Positions 62,245-64,000 of a stretch of DNA of 64,000 nt are shown in pieces. Location of the stretch: the NCBI RefSeq assembly GCF_000346465.2, contig NC_034012.1:22396719-22460718 (forward strand). Reading direction: 5' to 3'. This DNA comes from Prunus persica. Lineage: Eukaryota; Streptophyta; Magnoliopsida; Rosales; Rosaceae. How positions within the stretch are numbered: position 1 is the stretch's first letter; every line of letters begins with the position of its first letter. Under the pieces are notes generated by a model. It did no database searches and was not told the DNA's origin. It saw only the letters and a list, made by a program, of their open reading frames with translations. A program made the position numbers and the translations under genes.

Positions 62245-62643
62245 CAGCACTCAGTAAAAGCAAAAGCTTTCGCGTGCTTCTACAGTCACCCACCAGAGCA
62301 TCCAAAGTTGCCAGCTCATCCAAAGTTGCTGCAATCTACTTTTATTTGCTTATTTAAGAAGGCTTCGGCCTCAGTTACCCACAAAATGTAATTTAGTCCA
62401 CTTTCTTTTCTTAGTTTCAAAGTTCTTTCAATATCAATGCTCTAAAGAACTAAGTGGTGAAACAAAGATTTTGTAAGTGTTTTGCATTCTGCAAGTTATC
62501 AATAATTTGAATATTTTGAGTAATGCTATTTTTAGTTGCATCTATTTTCATCTATTCATTAATTTGCTTCATGCATAAACTGCGTCTATTCTATAATCTC
62601 TGTGTTTATACATACTTCTGTCTTTATTCTATCTCCCACTGGT
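62245..62643 (+). repeat. Right terminal direct repeat of the viral insertion
   Basis: It matches 48578-48961, with an extra short duplication (CATCCAAAGTTGC repeated) and about a dozen substitutions. It ends at CCCACTGGT(T), in TA repeats. Confidence 0.88.
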
Positions 62644-62644
62644 T

Positions 62645-62691
<47 letters not shown>

Positions 62692-62692
62692 T
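62644..62692. repeat. (TA)n(TG)n microsatellite at the right edge of the viral insertion
   Basis: A TA run changes into a TG run. Together with 48556-48577 it marks the pre-insertion target. Confidence 0.9.
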
Positions 62693-63378
62693 TAAGGCTT
62701 TTAAATGAATCAATATATAACAGCAGAAAATTACAGATACAAGAGTTTGTATTAACCAGAAATACTAACTTGCAGAGATGATAGAGGCTAGCAGATTTGC
62801 TATGTCCTTAGACAGTATTTCGCCCCTACTCCTGTGCTTGTGGTTCCCAAAATTCTAGCACTTGAATTTTGGTATCTGGCGAACTACAGTATGGGTACTC
62901 TCAATGGTTTTCAGTGTTGTGTGAGATGTGTTGGGTTTCAAAGTTGGTTTTGTTTTCTGTACGTTTGGCTATTTAAATAAGCCTAAGACACCCCTTGGAC
63001 ATATCTGTTCAAACAGATATGTCTGAACTTTGAATTTCAAACTAACTGAAGTTATCCGAAGTTCAAAAACTTAAATATATAAAAATATATATTTAATTTA
63101 AATAAGGTCAACAAGTCCAAAACCCAATTGTGTTTATTATAGTGAAAGATCTCTACTCTTATAAAGAGTGTAGGAAACTCTTTTCCCACTCATTTCTCAA
63201 CGTTCCTAAACGTGGGAATAAACATCCTCCATTCCTATTTTGTGAGATTAAACATGAGAATTTCATTATCAGGAAATTTAATCCACGAGCCAATAAAGAA
63301 AATATAGTGAAGCAGTCTTTGCTCATTAGCCATACATGTGGCATGCCAAATCAAGGGGTATTTTATATTTGTGTACTG
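62693..63378. other. Non-coding stretch with no recognised gene
   Basis: It is AT-rich. Short frames near 63130-63399 look accidental, and no RNA gene was seen. Confidence 0.4.
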
Positions 63379-63498
63379 TGTGGTTGGTGTACCATCTAAT
63401 ACACATGGAATATATGAAAATATTTTATTTTTAAGTCCTATGCATATTAGATAATATTTCCACATATTCCATGTGTATTAAATAGTACACCAACCACA
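63379..63498. repeat. Foldback element (120-bp hairpin, MITE-like)
   Basis: TGTGGTTGGTGTACC at the left and its inverse GTACACCAACCACA at the right continue into paired ATACACATGGAATAT arms, with a loop of about 40 bp. It could be a small MITE or the source of a hairpin RNA. Target duplications are unclear. Confidence 0.75.
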
Positions 63499-64000
63499 TA
63501 GGGTAATCAGAATATGCAAAAATTACTCTGCTATATGTACAGAGAGTATAAAGGGAGAATTTTTTTCAGGTTTGTGAATATGATATTGTTGGGGTTGATT
63601 TTAAATTTTCAGAACTTTTGAGAAGATTTTAAGGCAGTTGGCAAGGAGAAAGAAAAGATGATGGGTTCACGGGCCAAGGTTGTGTATAGTCAACGGATGG
63701 ATGGAGTTGAATGGCCTTCGTGGGGTCCACTGGCAACTTGTGGTGGGCTTGCAAAGGACCCTCCCTGACCACACAGTAGAGTTCACGGGTGCAACAACCA
63801 GTGGCATAAAAAAATATAACACAAATGCAGACAAGTTTTTTTAATAAATAAAATAAAATCAACTCATGTAATTATTATTATATAATAAAAAGACAGCCCC
63901 ACCAAACCAAAGGTAAAATGAGAAAACACAAAAAAGTGGAAGACAAATCAAAATCATTTTGAATGAGAACCACAGAGAATTTTAATCCACCCAAAAAGAT
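63499..64000. other. Non-coding right edge
   Basis: I see no supported gene, RNA or repeat boundary here. Confidence 0.4.

Larger units (their letters stand above)
48578..62643 (+). mobile_element. Endogenous caulimovirid, florendovirus-like, two tandem broken copies
   Basis: Two head-to-tail partial genomes (48578-55832 and 55833-62643) each carry, in order, movement protein, coat protein with zinc knuckle, aspartic protease, reverse transcriptase, RNase H and a second open frame. There is no integrase. The gene order, the second frame, a plant initiator-Met-tRNA primer site and TA-repeat flanks fit florendoviruses, an endogenous caulimovirid group known from many flowering plants. A petuvirus-like relative is the main alternative. 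Both copies are interrupted many times. Confidence 0.85.

Noticed and set aside
48578..62643. LTR retrotransposon with LTRs at 48578 and 62245
   Set aside because: There is no integrase, the body holds two tandem genomes with movement and coat genes, and the edges lie in TA repeats, so a caulimovirid insertion fits better.

Overview
This is an AT-rich eudicot nuclear window made mostly of nested transposable elements, with only the 5' end of one ordinary host gene. A Cassandra LTR (with its 5S-rRNA-like core), a florendovirus-like endogenous caulimovirid set in TA repeats, and large non-coding LTR-like repeats together suggest a woody Rosaceae species such as Prunus. That assignment is inference. 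No tRNA or complete rRNA gene was seen.

Layout. About 1-3.25 kb holds the first three coding exons, on the minus strand, of a gene resembling plastid histone deacetylase HDA14. 3.7-11.9 kb holds MITEs, a 3.2-kb non-coding LTR-like repeat (A), a possible orphan 5' leader and a probable long LTR. 11.9-22.7 kb is a second repeat of the A family (B), split by a 7.93-kb Mutator-type Pack-MULE. The MULE has long terminal inverted repeats and an exact 9-bp target duplication, and it carries an intron-containing but disabled copy of Mediator subunit MED7. 22.7-26.6 kb is non-coding and ends in a copia-like LTR.

26.813-40.312 kb is a complete 13.5-kb CACTA (En/Spm-type) transposon with intact ends and a 3-bp target duplication. 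It holds two open multi-exon genes. One encodes a Plant_transp (Ptta/En/Spm) protein fused to a C48 (Ulp1-type) cysteine protease, 721 aa. The other encodes a TNP2-type transposase, 1,053 aa. A 26S proteasome RPN6 fragment lies in the 5' arm. Short CG-containing motifs (ACGTCG / CCGTCGT and complements) fill both ends, the intergenic spacer and the introns of the first gene, and are almost absent from exons. This is the most striking system in the window: it looks like a dispersed binding-site array for an element-encoded protein, as in Spm TnpA or the VANC proteins of VANDAL MULEs.

40.3-43.9 kb is non-coding repeat debris. 43.901-47.840 kb is a decayed Ty3/gypsy element with TG..CA ends and a 5-bp target duplication; its RNase H/integrase middle is replaced by an inverted Cassandra LTR piece. 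48.578-62.643 kb is an endogenous caulimovirid made of two diverged, head-to-tail, broken genome copies inside a TA microsatellite, bounded by about 0.4-kb direct repeats. The last 1.3 kb is non-coding with one foldback element.

In this window the genes that could work together are the two CACTA genes acting on their own ends and motif array. The viral, gypsy and MULE-borne genes are all broken.
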